Origin: an uncultured Porphyromonadaceae bacterium
GTDB taxonomy: Bacteria; Bacteroidota; Bacteroidia; Bacteroidales; Muribaculaceae
Direction: 5' to 3'
DNA: 64,000 bases
Assembly (NCBI GenBank): GCA_937921035.1
Contig: CALEUL010000019.1
Coordinates: 1-64,000, forward strand
Within the stretch, counting starts at the first letter, position 1. Each line of letters begins with the position of its first letter. Below the pieces are notes generated by a model. The model saw only the letters and a program-made list of their open reading frames with translations, was not told the DNA's origin and ran no database searches. A program made the translations under genes and the position numbers. This document shows positions 15,836 to 24,239 of the stretch, in pieces.

Positions 15836-16146
15836 TACACTTTATGTTATACAGCATAATTTTTAGGCAGAAAAATGCTCGTCTTTAAACACATTTAACA
15901 TTTCTTTGTCAAATCAGACTTAAATACACCCAAAATACCGACATCCACCCAATAAAATAGACAAAAGCACTCACCCGGAGCTATCGGTGCAGCAAAATGA
16001 CAGCCCAACCCGATTTAATCATGATAACATGATGGCAAAACACATTACCCATGCTATTCCGGCTGGACGGTATGGCCTCGAGAATGGAAGATAACAGAAA
16101 AGACAACAAAAATATGAGGCTGTTTACAGCTGTTATTATCCGCGCG
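15836..16146. other. Intergenic region before pyrG
   Basis: No gene or strong repeat is seen between the predicted small RNA and the pyrG promoter; the sequence is AT-rich with several short poly-A/T runs. Confidence 0.5.
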
Positions 16147-16178
16147 TTTGTATTTATGAAGGGAATTCACTAAATTTG
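16147..16178 (+). promoter_or_regulatory. pyrG promoter
   Basis: TTTG (16147-16150), 20 bp, TAAATTTG (16171-16178). The predicted start is near 16184, giving a leader of about 34 nt before the GTG start at 16218. Confidence 0.8.
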
Positions 16179-16217
16179 CGCGAATTTTTTTGTATCAAAT
16201 CTGTAAACTGAATTTCA

Positions 16218-17843
16218 GTGGAAACAAAATACATTTTCGTCACTGGAGGTGTGGTATCTTCGTTGGGCAAAGGAATTATTTCCTCGTCTATCGCCTGCCT
16301 CCTGAAAGCACGTGGTTTCAGGGTAACAATTCAGAAGTTCGACCCATACCTCAACATCGACCCCGGTACACTTAACCCCTACGAGCACGGCGAGTGCTAT
16401 GTTACCGAAGACGGCCGCGAAACCGACCTCGACCTCGGACACTACGAGCGGTTCACAAACGTCCGCACTTCCAAAGCCAACAACGTTACAACGGGCCGCA
16501 TATATCAGTCCGTAATCAACAAAGAACGCCGAGGCGACTATCTTGGCAAGACAGTACAGATTGTACCCCATATCACCGACGAAATCAAGCGTCGCGTAAA
16601 ATTCCTCGGAACAACGGGCGACTATGATTTTGTAATCACCGAGATAGGCGGCGTGGTAGGCGACATAGAATCGTTGCCCTTCCTCGAGGCAGTGCGACAG
16701 CTGCGGTGGGAACTCGGCCGCAACAGCCTGAGCGTACACCTCACATACGTACCCTACATCGCCGCAGCAAAAGAACTTAAAACCAAGCCGACTCAGCACA
16801 GCGTAAAAGCACTGCAGGAACTCGGCATACAGCCCGACGTGCTTGTGCTACGCTCCGAAAAAGACATCACCCCCGAGGCTCGGCGCAAGATTGCCCTTTT
16901 CTGCAATGTGGCTCCGGATGCCGTGATACAGTCCAAAGACGTCAATTCCATCTACAAGGTGCCTCTGACAATGCATGCGCAGCACCTCGACGAGATTGTA
17001 CTGCGCCTCACCGATACCCCGTCCATCCACGAACCACACATGGAGCCCTGGATGAATTTCATCCATAAGTTCGACAACGCCACCGAGACGGTACGCATCG
17101 GTCTGGTAGGAAAATACGTCGAGCTTCAGGACGCATACAAATCCATCAGCGAGGCCTTGCTGCACACCGCCACATACGCCGACCGCAAACTGGATCTTGT
17201 CTACATCCACTCCGAAAAAATAAACGAAGAAAATGTAGACAGCCGCCTCGCCGATCTCGACGGCGTCATAATCGCACCCGGATTCGGTCAGCGCGGTATC
17301 GCCGGTAAATTCGTAGCCCTGAAATGGTGCCGCGAGCACAATGTGCCCACATTCGGCATCTGCCTTGGCATGCAGTGCATGGTTATAGAATATGCCCGCA
17401 ACGTTCTCGGACTTGAGGATGCCAACTCCACCGAAATGGATCCATACACGCCTCACAGCGTTATCGACCTTATGGAGGAGCAGAAAAACATATCCAACCT
17501 CGGCGGAACTATGCGTTTGGGCGCCTACGACTGTCATCTGCGCGAAGGCTCGCTCGCAGCCAAGGCATACGGCACGCTCGACATCCGCGAACGCCACCGC
17601 CACCGTTTTGAATTTAACGAGCACTACCGCAAAGATTTCGAGGACGCCGGCATGCAGTGTGTAGGCGAGAACCCTGGTTCACACCTCGTTGAGGTTGTTG
17701 AAGTACCCTCGCTGCGCTGGTATGTAGGCACACAGTATCATCCTGAATACTCCAGCACAATACTCTCTCCGAGTCCTATTTTCGCATCCTTCATGAACGC
17801 GGCCATCGAATATCACAGCGAGAAAGCCGCAAAACAAGCATAA
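16218..17843 (+). CDS. pyrG: CTP synthase
   Basis: PyrG aminates UTP to CTP with glutamine nitrogen and ATP. The 541-residue protein has the N-terminal synthetase domain (YIFVTGGVVSSLGKGI at the start, DPYLNIDPGTLNP) and a C-terminal class I amidotransferase domain with the nucleophile Cys in GICLGMQC and the His/Glu pair in QYHPEYSS. The start codon is GTG at 16218; the next residues ETKYIFVTGG match the family start, and the promoter position agrees. yidC follows after 12 bp and is probably co-transcribed. Confidence 0.97.
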   Translation: METKYIFVTGGVVSSLGKGIISSSIACLLKARGFRVTIQKFDPYLNIDPGTLNPYEHGECYVTEDGRETDLDLGHYERFTNVRTSKANNVTTGRIYQSVINKERRGDYLGKTVQIVPHITDEIKRRVKFLGTTGDYDFVITEIGGVVGDIESLPFLEAVRQLRWELGRNSLSVHLTYVPYIAAAKELKTKPTQHSVKALQELGIQPDVLVLRSEKDITPEARRKIALFCNVAPDAVIQSKDVNSIYKVPLTMHAQHLDEIVLRLTDTPSIHEPHMEPWMNFIHKFDNATETVRIGLVGKYVELQDAYKSISEALLHTATYADRKLDLVYIHSEKINEENVDSRLADLDGVIIAPGFGQRGIAGKFVALKWCREHNVPTFGICLGMQCMVIEYARNVLGLEDANSTEMDPYTPHSVIDLMEEQKNISNLGGTMRLGAYDCHLREGSLAAKAYGTLDIRERHRHRFEFNEHYRKDFEDAGMQCVGENPGSHLVEVVEVPSLRWYVGTQYHPEYSSTILSPSPIFASFMNAAIEYHSEKAAKQA

Positions 17844-17855
17844 GCAATTTATACA

Positions 17856-19925
17856 ATGGATAAAAACACAGTTACAGGCCTTATTCTTATGGCTGTGGTG
17901 ATGTTCGGCTTCATGTGGCTGAGCATGCCCGACAAGAACGAGACTCAGGCCGGCAAACCGCAGACAGAACAGACAAAGACAGGCGACACGCAAAAAGAAA
18001 CTGCCCCAGTGCCCACCGCTGCCGACAGCGTAGCCCTTGCTGAAGCAGTGCAGGCAGCCGGCCAGAAGACCGGAGGCATGTACACCTTCACAAAAGACGG
18101 CCTCACCCTGCAATACGACAGCATATCCGGCCTCAGCGGCACTTACACCGAAGGCTCTGCCAGTACGGCTCTCTCCGAAATTTTCGCAGGCAAATCCACT
18201 CTGACAGCCTCGCAGAGCAAGCGCGCTATGGAGGCCATCAAAAAGGTTGTGGACAATGCCGCACGCTACGAAGGCTTCGCCCCCTATCTCGGCGGCGAGG
18301 AAACCGAACAGGTGCTCGAAAACGACCTTGTTAAAATCACCCTTGCCAGCCGCGGGGCTATGGTAAAACAGGTAGAACTGAAGAAATACAAGACCGAGCG
18401 CGGCCCCGAACCGGAGAATATCCTTCTGTTCCGCGGCGATAACGACGGCTACGGCTTCCGTTTCTTCACCGCCGAGCAGCGCATAGATACGCGCGACTTC
18501 AACTTTAAGACACGCGTAGACGCCGACAGCAGCGTTTTCATGTATATGGAACCTGCTCCGGGCGCATACTGGGGCATACGATACCGACTGAATCCCCAGG
18601 GCTACAATGTTTCCATGAACATAGAACAGAAAGGCATGGAAGCCATTCTGCCCCCCAACACATCAAGCATGGAATTCGGATGGCACCAGCGTATGGCGCG
18701 CAACGAGGTGGGACGCACCTTCGAGGAACGCAACAGCGCAATTTACTATAAATACGTAGGCGAAGGTGTCGACGACATCGATGCCAACAAGGACGACAGC
18801 GAATCGCTCAACGGACGTCTGCGCTGGATTGCGTTCAAGAATCAGTTCTTCTCCAGCGTCATCATTGCCCGCAACGACTTCAGCTCCGCCGAAGTGGAAC
18901 AGAAAAACATCAAATCCGAGAACTTCCTCAAAGACATGAACATGACGGCCTCCGTACCCTACACCAACGCCGACGGAAACGCCGCAAGTTTCGACTTCTA
19001 TTTCGGTCCCAATGACTATCCACTGCTGAGCAGCCTCGACGAGACCCTCGGCTATGAGGACGACAACCTCTCGCTCACTCGTCTGATTCCCCTTGGCTGG
19101 ACCCTCTTCCGCTGGATCAACACAATCATCGTTATTCCGGTGTTCACCTTCCTCGGCTCTTTCATCAGCAACTACGGCATAATTATCCTGCTGCTCACAA
19201 TCTTCATCAAGCTGATAATCTTCCCCTTCTCGTTCAAGAGTTTCAAGAGCCAGGCAAAGATGCGCGTGCTTGCTCCCGAGATTAAGGAAATCAACGAAAA
19301 ATATCCCGACCAGGCCGACGCCATGAAGCGCCAGCAGGAAACAATGGCCCTGTACAGCCGCGTCGACGCAAGCCCCTTCGCCGGATGCCTGCCCATGCTG
19401 CTGCAGATGCCCGTGCTAATTGCCATGTTCTCGTTCTTCCCCTCGGCAATTGAACTGCGCGGCCAGTCGTTCCTGTGGGCTCACGACCTCTCGGCACCCG
19501 ACTATATCTTCTCGCTGCCTTTCAGCATTCCCTTCTACGGCGACCACGTGAGTCTGTTCTGCCTCCTGATGACAATTATAAACGTCATATACATGAAGGT
19601 GAGCATGCAGAGCCAGCCTCAGAGCGGAAATATGCCGGGCATGAAAATAATGACATATATGATGCCGGTAATGTTCCTGTTCTTCTTCAACGATTACGCT
19701 TCCGGCCTCAGCTACTACTACCTGCTGTCGCTCCTTATCACCATCGTGCAGACCTACATTTTCCGTAAGTGCATCGACGAGAAGAAAGTGCGCGAACAGC
19801 TTCTTGCCAACGCCCGCAAGCCCAAGAAAAAGAGCGGCTTCATGGCTCGTCTGGAAGCAGCACAGCGCGAAGCTCTTGCAGCACAGCGCGCACAGCAGCA
19901 ACAACAGAACAAACGCCGTAAATAA
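17856..19925 (+). CDS. yidC: Membrane protein insertase YidC
   Basis: YidC inserts and folds inner-membrane proteins, alone or with Sec. The 689-residue protein begins with a membrane anchor (VTGLILMAVVMFGFMWL), then a linker rich in Gln, Thr and Glu, a large periplasmic beta-domain (about 120-430), the five-helix Oxa1 core (about 430-640, including KSFKSQAKMRVLAPEIKEI and SPFAGCLPMLLQMPVLIAMF), and a basic Gln-rich tail able to bind ribosomes. Length is at the upper end for the family. It is downstream of pyrG by 12 bp and ends at a strong terminator. Confidence 0.96.
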   Translation: MDKNTVTGLILMAVVMFGFMWLSMPDKNETQAGKPQTEQTKTGDTQKETAPVPTAADSVALAEAVQAAGQKTGGMYTFTKDGLTLQYDSISGLSGTYTEGSASTALSEIFAGKSTLTASQSKRAMEAIKKVVDNAARYEGFAPYLGGEETEQVLENDLVKITLASRGAMVKQVELKKYKTERGPEPENILLFRGDNDGYGFRFFTAEQRIDTRDFNFKTRVDADSSVFMYMEPAPGAYWGIRYRLNPQGYNVSMNIEQKGMEAILPPNTSSMEFGWHQRMARNEVGRTFEERNSAIYYKYVGEGVDDIDANKDDSESLNGRLRWIAFKNQFFSSVIIARNDFSSAEVEQKNIKSENFLKDMNMTASVPYTNADGNAASFDFYFGPNDYPLLSSLDETLGYEDDNLSLTRLIPLGWTLFRWINTIIVIPVFTFLGSFISNYGIIILLLTIFIKLIIFPFSFKSFKSQAKMRVLAPEIKEINEKYPDQADAMKRQQETMALYSRVDASPFAGCLPMLLQMPVLIAMFSFFPSAIELRGQSFLWAHDLSAPDYIFSLPFSIPFYGDHVSLFCLLMTIINVIYMKVSMQSQPQSGNMPGMKIMTYMMPVMFLFFFNDYASGLSYYYLLSLLITIVQTYIFRKCIDEKKVREQLLANARKPKKKSGFMARLEAAQREALAAQRAQQQQQNKRRK

Positions 19926-19947
19926 TTCTTCCGATAATTTATAACCG

Positions 19948-19987
19948 GTACCGCCATCATGTACAAATTGATGACGGTACTTTTTTT
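19948..19987 (+). terminator. Terminator of pyrG-yidC
   Basis: Stem GTACCGcCATCA / TGATGaCGGTAC with a 9-base loop, followed by seven T residues. Confidence 0.85.
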
Positions 19988-20183
19988 ATTCAGGAAAGTC
20001 TTGTACCAGCTAAAGCACCTGTATCAGGACACATTACTTGTTCCGTGCCGTCATTACCGCCGGAAAGCTACCGTGCCGGAAGTAGAAACACTGTCGTAAA
20101 CTTTTTGCACTACATACATAACTGTTAATTAAATTTAACCTCAAATTTTGGAGCCGCCAGAATCAAATACCATTTTTTTTGAT

Positions 20184-20191
20184 TAATTTTG
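20184..20191 (+). promoter_or_regulatory. Likely -7 element of the nifJ promoter
   Basis: TAATTTTG matches TAnnTTTG and lies 50 bp before the nifJ ATG. No TTTG occurs at normal -33 spacing. The rest of the gap 19988-20240 shows no gene. Confidence 0.5.
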
Positions 20192-20240
20192 TGGCTTAAA
20201 ACCAGAATTTTATTTAGACAGATAACCAAACAAAAACGTT

Positions 20241-23200
20241 ATGAGTAAAGAGAAAAAATTCTTGACTTGCGACGGTAACCAGGCAGCAGCACACATAAGC
20301 TACATGTTTACGGAAGTTGCCGCCATTTACCCCATCACCCCGTCGTCGACTATGGCAGAATACGTTGACGAATGGTCGGCAGCAGGTCGTAAGAACATTT
20401 TCGGCGAGACAGTACTCGTTCAGGAAATGCAGTCGGAAGGCGGCGCCGCAGGTGCCGTGCACGGCTCGCTTCAGGCTGGTGCCCTCACAACCACCTACAC
20501 CGCATCGCAGGGCCTCCTGCTGATGATTCCGAACATGTACAAGATTGCAGGCGAACTACTTCCCACAGTATTCCATGTTTCGGCCCGTACAATCGCATCG
20601 CACGCCCTCTCCATCTTCGGCGACCATCAGGACGTGATGTCCGTACGCCAGACCGGCTTCGCCATGCTTGCCGAAGGCTCCGTTCAGGAAGTTATGGACC
20701 TCGCCGGTGTAGCTCACCTGGCAACCATCAAGGCACGCGTGCCTTTCGTAAACTTCTTCGACGGTTTCCGCACATCGCACGAAATCCAGAAAATCGAGGC
20801 AATGGACCAGGAAGACCTCGCTCCGCTTATCGACAAGGAAGCACTGGCCCAGTTCCGCAAAGACGCTCTCACCCCCGATGCTCCCGTAGCTCGTGGTCTT
20901 GCCGAAAACGGCGACGTTTTCTTCCAGCACCGCGAGGCATGCAACGAACACTATAACGCCGTTCCCGAAATCGTTGAAAGCTACATGGCCGAAATCGGCA
21001 AGATTACAGGCCGCGAATACCACCTGTTCAACTACTACGGCGCACCCGATGCAGAACGCGTAATCATCGCAATGGGCTCTGTTACACAGGCAGCCCAGGA
21101 AGCTATCGACAGCCTCACCGCAAAGGGCGAGAAAGTTGGCCTCGTATCGGTTCACCTGTATCGTCCTTTCTCCGCCAAGCACCTCCTCGCAGCCGTTCCC
21201 GCAACTGCAAAGCGCATTGCCGTGCTCGACCGCACAAAAGAACCCGGTGCTAACGGCGAGCCCCTGTATCTCGACGTAAAAGAAGTGTTCTACGGCCGCG
21301 AAAACGCCCCCATCATCGTTGGTGGCCGCTACGGTCTGGCCTCGAAGGACACTACACCATCGCAGATTCTCAGCATATTCGAAAACCTCGCTCTGCCAAT
21401 GCCCAAGGACCACTTCACCGTTGGCATTGTAGACGATGTAACATTTACCTCGCTGCCCCTCCTGCCCGAAGTTGCTCTCGGCGACGCCGGCACATTCGAA
21501 GCCAAATTCTTCGGTCTCGGCGCCGACGGTACTGTCGGTGCAAACAAGAACTCCGTAAAGATTATCGGCGACAACACCAACAAATACTGCCAGGCATATT
21601 TCGCATACGACTCCAAGAAGTCCGGCGGCTTCACATGCTCGCACCTGCGTTTCGGCGACAAGCCCATCCGCTCAACCTACCTTGTGAACACCCCCAACTT
21701 CGTCGCATGCCACGTACAGGCATACCTGCATATGTACGACGTTACACGAGGCCTGCGCGACGGCGGCACATTCCTTCTCAACACCATATGGGAAGGCGAA
21801 GAGCTTGCCAAGAACCTGCCCAACAACGTAAAACGTTACTTTGCCGAGCACAACATCACCGTTTATTACATCAACGCCACCAAGATTGCTCAGGAAATCG
21901 GACTTGGCAACCGCACCAACACAATTCTGCAGAGTGCCTTCTTCCGTATCACCGAAGTTATCCCCGTCGACCTTGCCATCGAGCAGATGAAGAAATTCAT
22001 CGTAAAGAGCTACGGTAAAAAAGGCCAGGACGTTGTAGACAAGAACAACCAGGCTGTTGACCGCGGCGGTGAATACCACACACTCGCTGTAGACCCCGCT
22101 TGGGCTACCCTCCCCGAGGACTCTAACGCTGCCAACAACGATCCCGAGTTCATCAACAAACTCGTACGTCCCATCAACGCGCAGGACGGCGACCTCCTCA
22201 AGGTTTCCGATTTCAAGGCTATTCCCGACGGCACCTGGGAACAGGGTACCGCTGCCTACGAGAAACGCGGCGTAGCTGCTTTCGTTCCCGAGTGGGACAA
22301 AGACAACTGCATCCAGTGCAACAAGTGCGCCTATGTATGCCCCCACGCTGCAATCCGTCCCTTCGTCCTCACCGACGCCGAGGCTCAGGCAGCTCCCTTC
22401 GGCACAGAAGGCACAATTCCCGCACTCGGTCCCTCGTTCAAGGGTATGCACTTCATCCAGGCCGTAGACGTTCTCGACTGCCTCGGATGCAGCAACTGCG
22501 TTGACGTATGCCCCGGCAAGAAGGGCGTGAAAGCACTCGCCATGAAGCCTCTGGAGACACAGCTCAACATTCAGAAAGACTGGGACTACTGCGTAACAAG
22601 CGTAGAATCAAAACAGAACCTTGTGGATATCAAGGCCAACGTAAAGAACAGCCAGTTCGCCACCCCGCTCTTCGAGTTCTCCGGCGCTTGCTCTGGCTGC
22701 GGCGAGACACCTTACGTAAAACTCATCAGCCAGCTCTACGGCGACCACGAAATGGTAGCCAATGCAACCGGTTGCTCGTCCATCTACTCCGGTTCCGTTC
22801 CCTCCACTCCTTACACCACCAACGCCAAGGGATACGGTCCCGCATGGGCAAACTCGCTGTTCGAGGACTTCGCTGAATTCGGCCTCGGCATGAAGATTGC
22901 CACCAACAAGATGCGCGAGCGTGTAGCCGAGGTGATGAATCAGATTATCGCCTGCGACTGCTGCAACGAGGAAATGAAGGAACTGGCCAAGAAATGGCTC
23001 GCCACTCCCAACGATGCCGCAGCAACACGCGAAGTGGCAGAGAAACTTGTTCCTCTGTGCGAGAAGTGCAACTGCGAGACATGCGGTAAGCTGCTCACCC
23101 TCAAGGGCTACATCGCTGCACGTTCGCAGTGGATCATCGCCGGCGACGGTGCCGCATACGATATCGGCTTCGGTGGTCTCGACCACGTACTCGCAACTGG

Positions 23201-23825
23201 CGAGAACGTAAACGTACTCGTTGTCGACACCGAGGTATACTCCAACACCGGCGGCCAGTCGTCCAAGGCTACACCGCTCGGTGCCATCGCCAAGTTTGCA
23301 TCCGCTGGCAAGCGTATCCGCAAGAAAGACCTCGGTCTTATCGCAACAACCTACGGCTATGTATATGTGGCACAGGTGGCTATGGGCGCCGACCAGGCTC
23401 AGACACTCAAGGCTATCCGCGAGGCTGAGGCATACGACGGTCCTTCGCTGATTATCGCTTACGCACCCTGTATCAACCACGGCATCAAGGCAGGCATGGG
23501 CCGCTCGCAGGCCGAGGAAGCCAAGGCTGTCGCTTGCGGCTACTGGCACCTGTGGCGCTACAACCCCGCGGCAGAAGAAGCCGGACAGAATCCCTTCACT
23601 CTGGACAGCAAAGCTCCCAACTGGGACGAGTTCGAAAACTTCCTGCTTGGCGAAGTACGCTATGCAACCGTGCAGAAACAGTACCCCGCCGAAGCTGCCG
23701 AACTGTTCGCTGCCGCAAAGGCAAACGCACAGTGGCGCTACAACAACTATGTACGCCTCTCGCAGCAGTCGTGGGGAACAGATCCAATCATCGAACCCCT
23801 CGAAAAGAAAAACGAACAGCTCTAA
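20241..23825 (+). CDS. nifJ: Pyruvate:ferredoxin (flavodoxin) oxidoreductase
   Basis: This is a single-chain PFOR that oxidises pyruvate to acetyl-CoA and CO2 and reduces ferredoxin or flavodoxin, central to anaerobic fermentation. The 1194-residue protein has the expected order: N-terminal TPP pyrimidine domain (AAIYPITPSSTMAEY), domain II, a gamma domain, a two-cluster ferredoxin domain (CIQCNKCAYVCP and CLGCSNCVDVCP), the TPP pyrophosphate domain (SGACSGCGETPYVKL, then GDGAAYDIGFGGLDH and EVYSNTGGQSSKAT) and the C-terminal extension. It is monocistronic, and its codon use suggests high expression. Length is normal. Confidence 0.97.
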   Translation: MSKEKKFLTCDGNQAAAHISYMFTEVAAIYPITPSSTMAEYVDEWSAAGRKNIFGETVLVQEMQSEGGAAGAVHGSLQAGALTTTYTASQGLLLMIPNMYKIAGELLPTVFHVSARTIASHALSIFGDHQDVMSVRQTGFAMLAEGSVQEVMDLAGVAHLATIKARVPFVNFFDGFRTSHEIQKIEAMDQEDLAPLIDKEALAQFRKDALTPDAPVARGLAENGDVFFQHREACNEHYNAVPEIVESYMAEIGKITGREYHLFNYYGAPDAERVIIAMGSVTQAAQEAIDSLTAKGEKVGLVSVHLYRPFSAKHLLAAVPATAKRIAVLDRTKEPGANGEPLYLDVKEVFYGRENAPIIVGGRYGLASKDTTPSQILSIFENLALPMPKDHFTVGIVDDVTFTSLPLLPEVALGDAGTFEAKFFGLGADGTVGANKNSVKIIGDNTNKYCQAYFAYDSKKSGGFTCSHLRFGDKPIRSTYLVNTPNFVACHVQAYLHMYDVTRGLRDGGTFLLNTIWEGEELAKNLPNNVKRYFAEHNITVYYINATKIAQEIGLGNRTNTILQSAFFRITEVIPVDLAIEQMKKFIVKSYGKKGQDVVDKNNQAVDRGGEYHTLAVDPAWATLPEDSNAANNDPEFINKLVRPINAQDGDLLKVSDFKAIPDGTWEQGTAAYEKRGVAAFVPEWDKDNCIQCNKCAYVCPHAAIRPFVLTDAEAQAAPFGTEGTIPALGPSFKGMHFIQAVDVLDCLGCSNCVDVCPGKKGVKALAMKPLETQLNIQKDWDYCVTSVESKQNLVDIKANVKNSQFATPLFEFSGACSGCGETPYVKLISQLYGDHEMVANATGCSSIYSGSVPSTPYTTNAKGYGPAWANSLFEDFAEFGLGMKIATNKMRERVAEVMNQIIACDCCNEEMKELAKKWLATPNDAAATREVAEKLVPLCEKCNCETCGKLLTLKGYIAARSQWIIAGDGAAYDIGFGGLDHVLATGENVNVLVVDTEVYSNTGGQSSKATPLGAIAKFASAGKRIRKKDLGLIATTYGYVYVAQVAMGADQAQTLKAIREAEAYDGPSLIIAYAPCINHGIKAGMGRSQAEEAKAVACGYWHLWRYNPAAEEAGQNPFTLDSKAPNWDEFENFLLGEVRYATVQKQYPAEAAELFAAAKANAQWRYNNYVRLSQQSWGTDPIIEPLEKKNEQL

Positions 23826-23847
23826 AATAAGCTGAAATCAATACAAG

Positions 23848-23880
23848 GACAGGGACGCCCGCGCGCCCCTGTCTTTTTTT
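23848..23880 (+). terminator. nifJ terminator
   Basis: GC-rich stem GACAGGGaCGC / GCGCCCCTGTC (one bulge) with a CCGC loop, followed by a run of T. Confidence 0.85.
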
Positions 23881-23935
23881 ATCCTCACAGAACCAATTAT
23901 GTCTATCGTAATGCAAGAAATACAAAATAAAATAT

Positions 23936-24028
23936 TAATTTTGCAGTGCCAACTGAAGCTTAAATATTGTCGGGTGTCCGTAAGGGCACGCGGTGCCGAA
24001 GGGTAGCCACCGAAAGGTGGCTTTTTTT
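23936..24028 (+). ncRNA. Predicted small RNA between nifJ and hppA, about 80 nt
   Basis: A -7 box TAATTTTG (23936-23943) is followed within 90 bp by a textbook terminator AGCCACC-GAAA-GGTGGCT-T7 (24005-24028). The transcript (about 23950-24028) has no open frame and contains GTGTCC-GTAA-GGGCAC (23974-23989), a 6-bp hairpin closed by a GNRA tetraloop, then GGTGCCGAAGGGTAG. It is complete with its own terminator before the hppA promoter, so it looks like an independent small RNA; an attenuator-type leader of hppA is less likely because about 210 bp separate them. The family is not recognised. Confidence 0.5.
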
Positions 24029-24147
24029 AGTATTCAAATATCTAATTCCAAAATCCCATTGCCTCCGCTGATACCATTTCTAAATAGCCTTTATTATTGT
24101 TTCCCATAATTTTGCGGGCTATCGGCGCTTTTTTAAGATTATTTTAT

Positions 24148-24155
24148 TAATTTTG
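24148..24155 (+). promoter_or_regulatory. Likely -7 element of the hppA promoter
   Basis: TAATTTTG, 84 bp before the hppA ATG. A second identical box lies at 24107-24114. Neither has a TTTG at ideal spacing, so which is used is open. Confidence 0.45.
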
Positions 24156-24239
24156 AAGCCACGAAAGATAATTTTTCGGCCAGAAAAACACACAACAAAC
24201 CTTAAAAAGCTATATTATAACACATTTAAATCTTAAACA

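Noticed and set aside
23950..24028. Known riboswitch leader of hppA
   Set aside because: No recognised aptamer, and it ends at its own terminator about 210 bp before hppA, upstream of the hppA -7 box.
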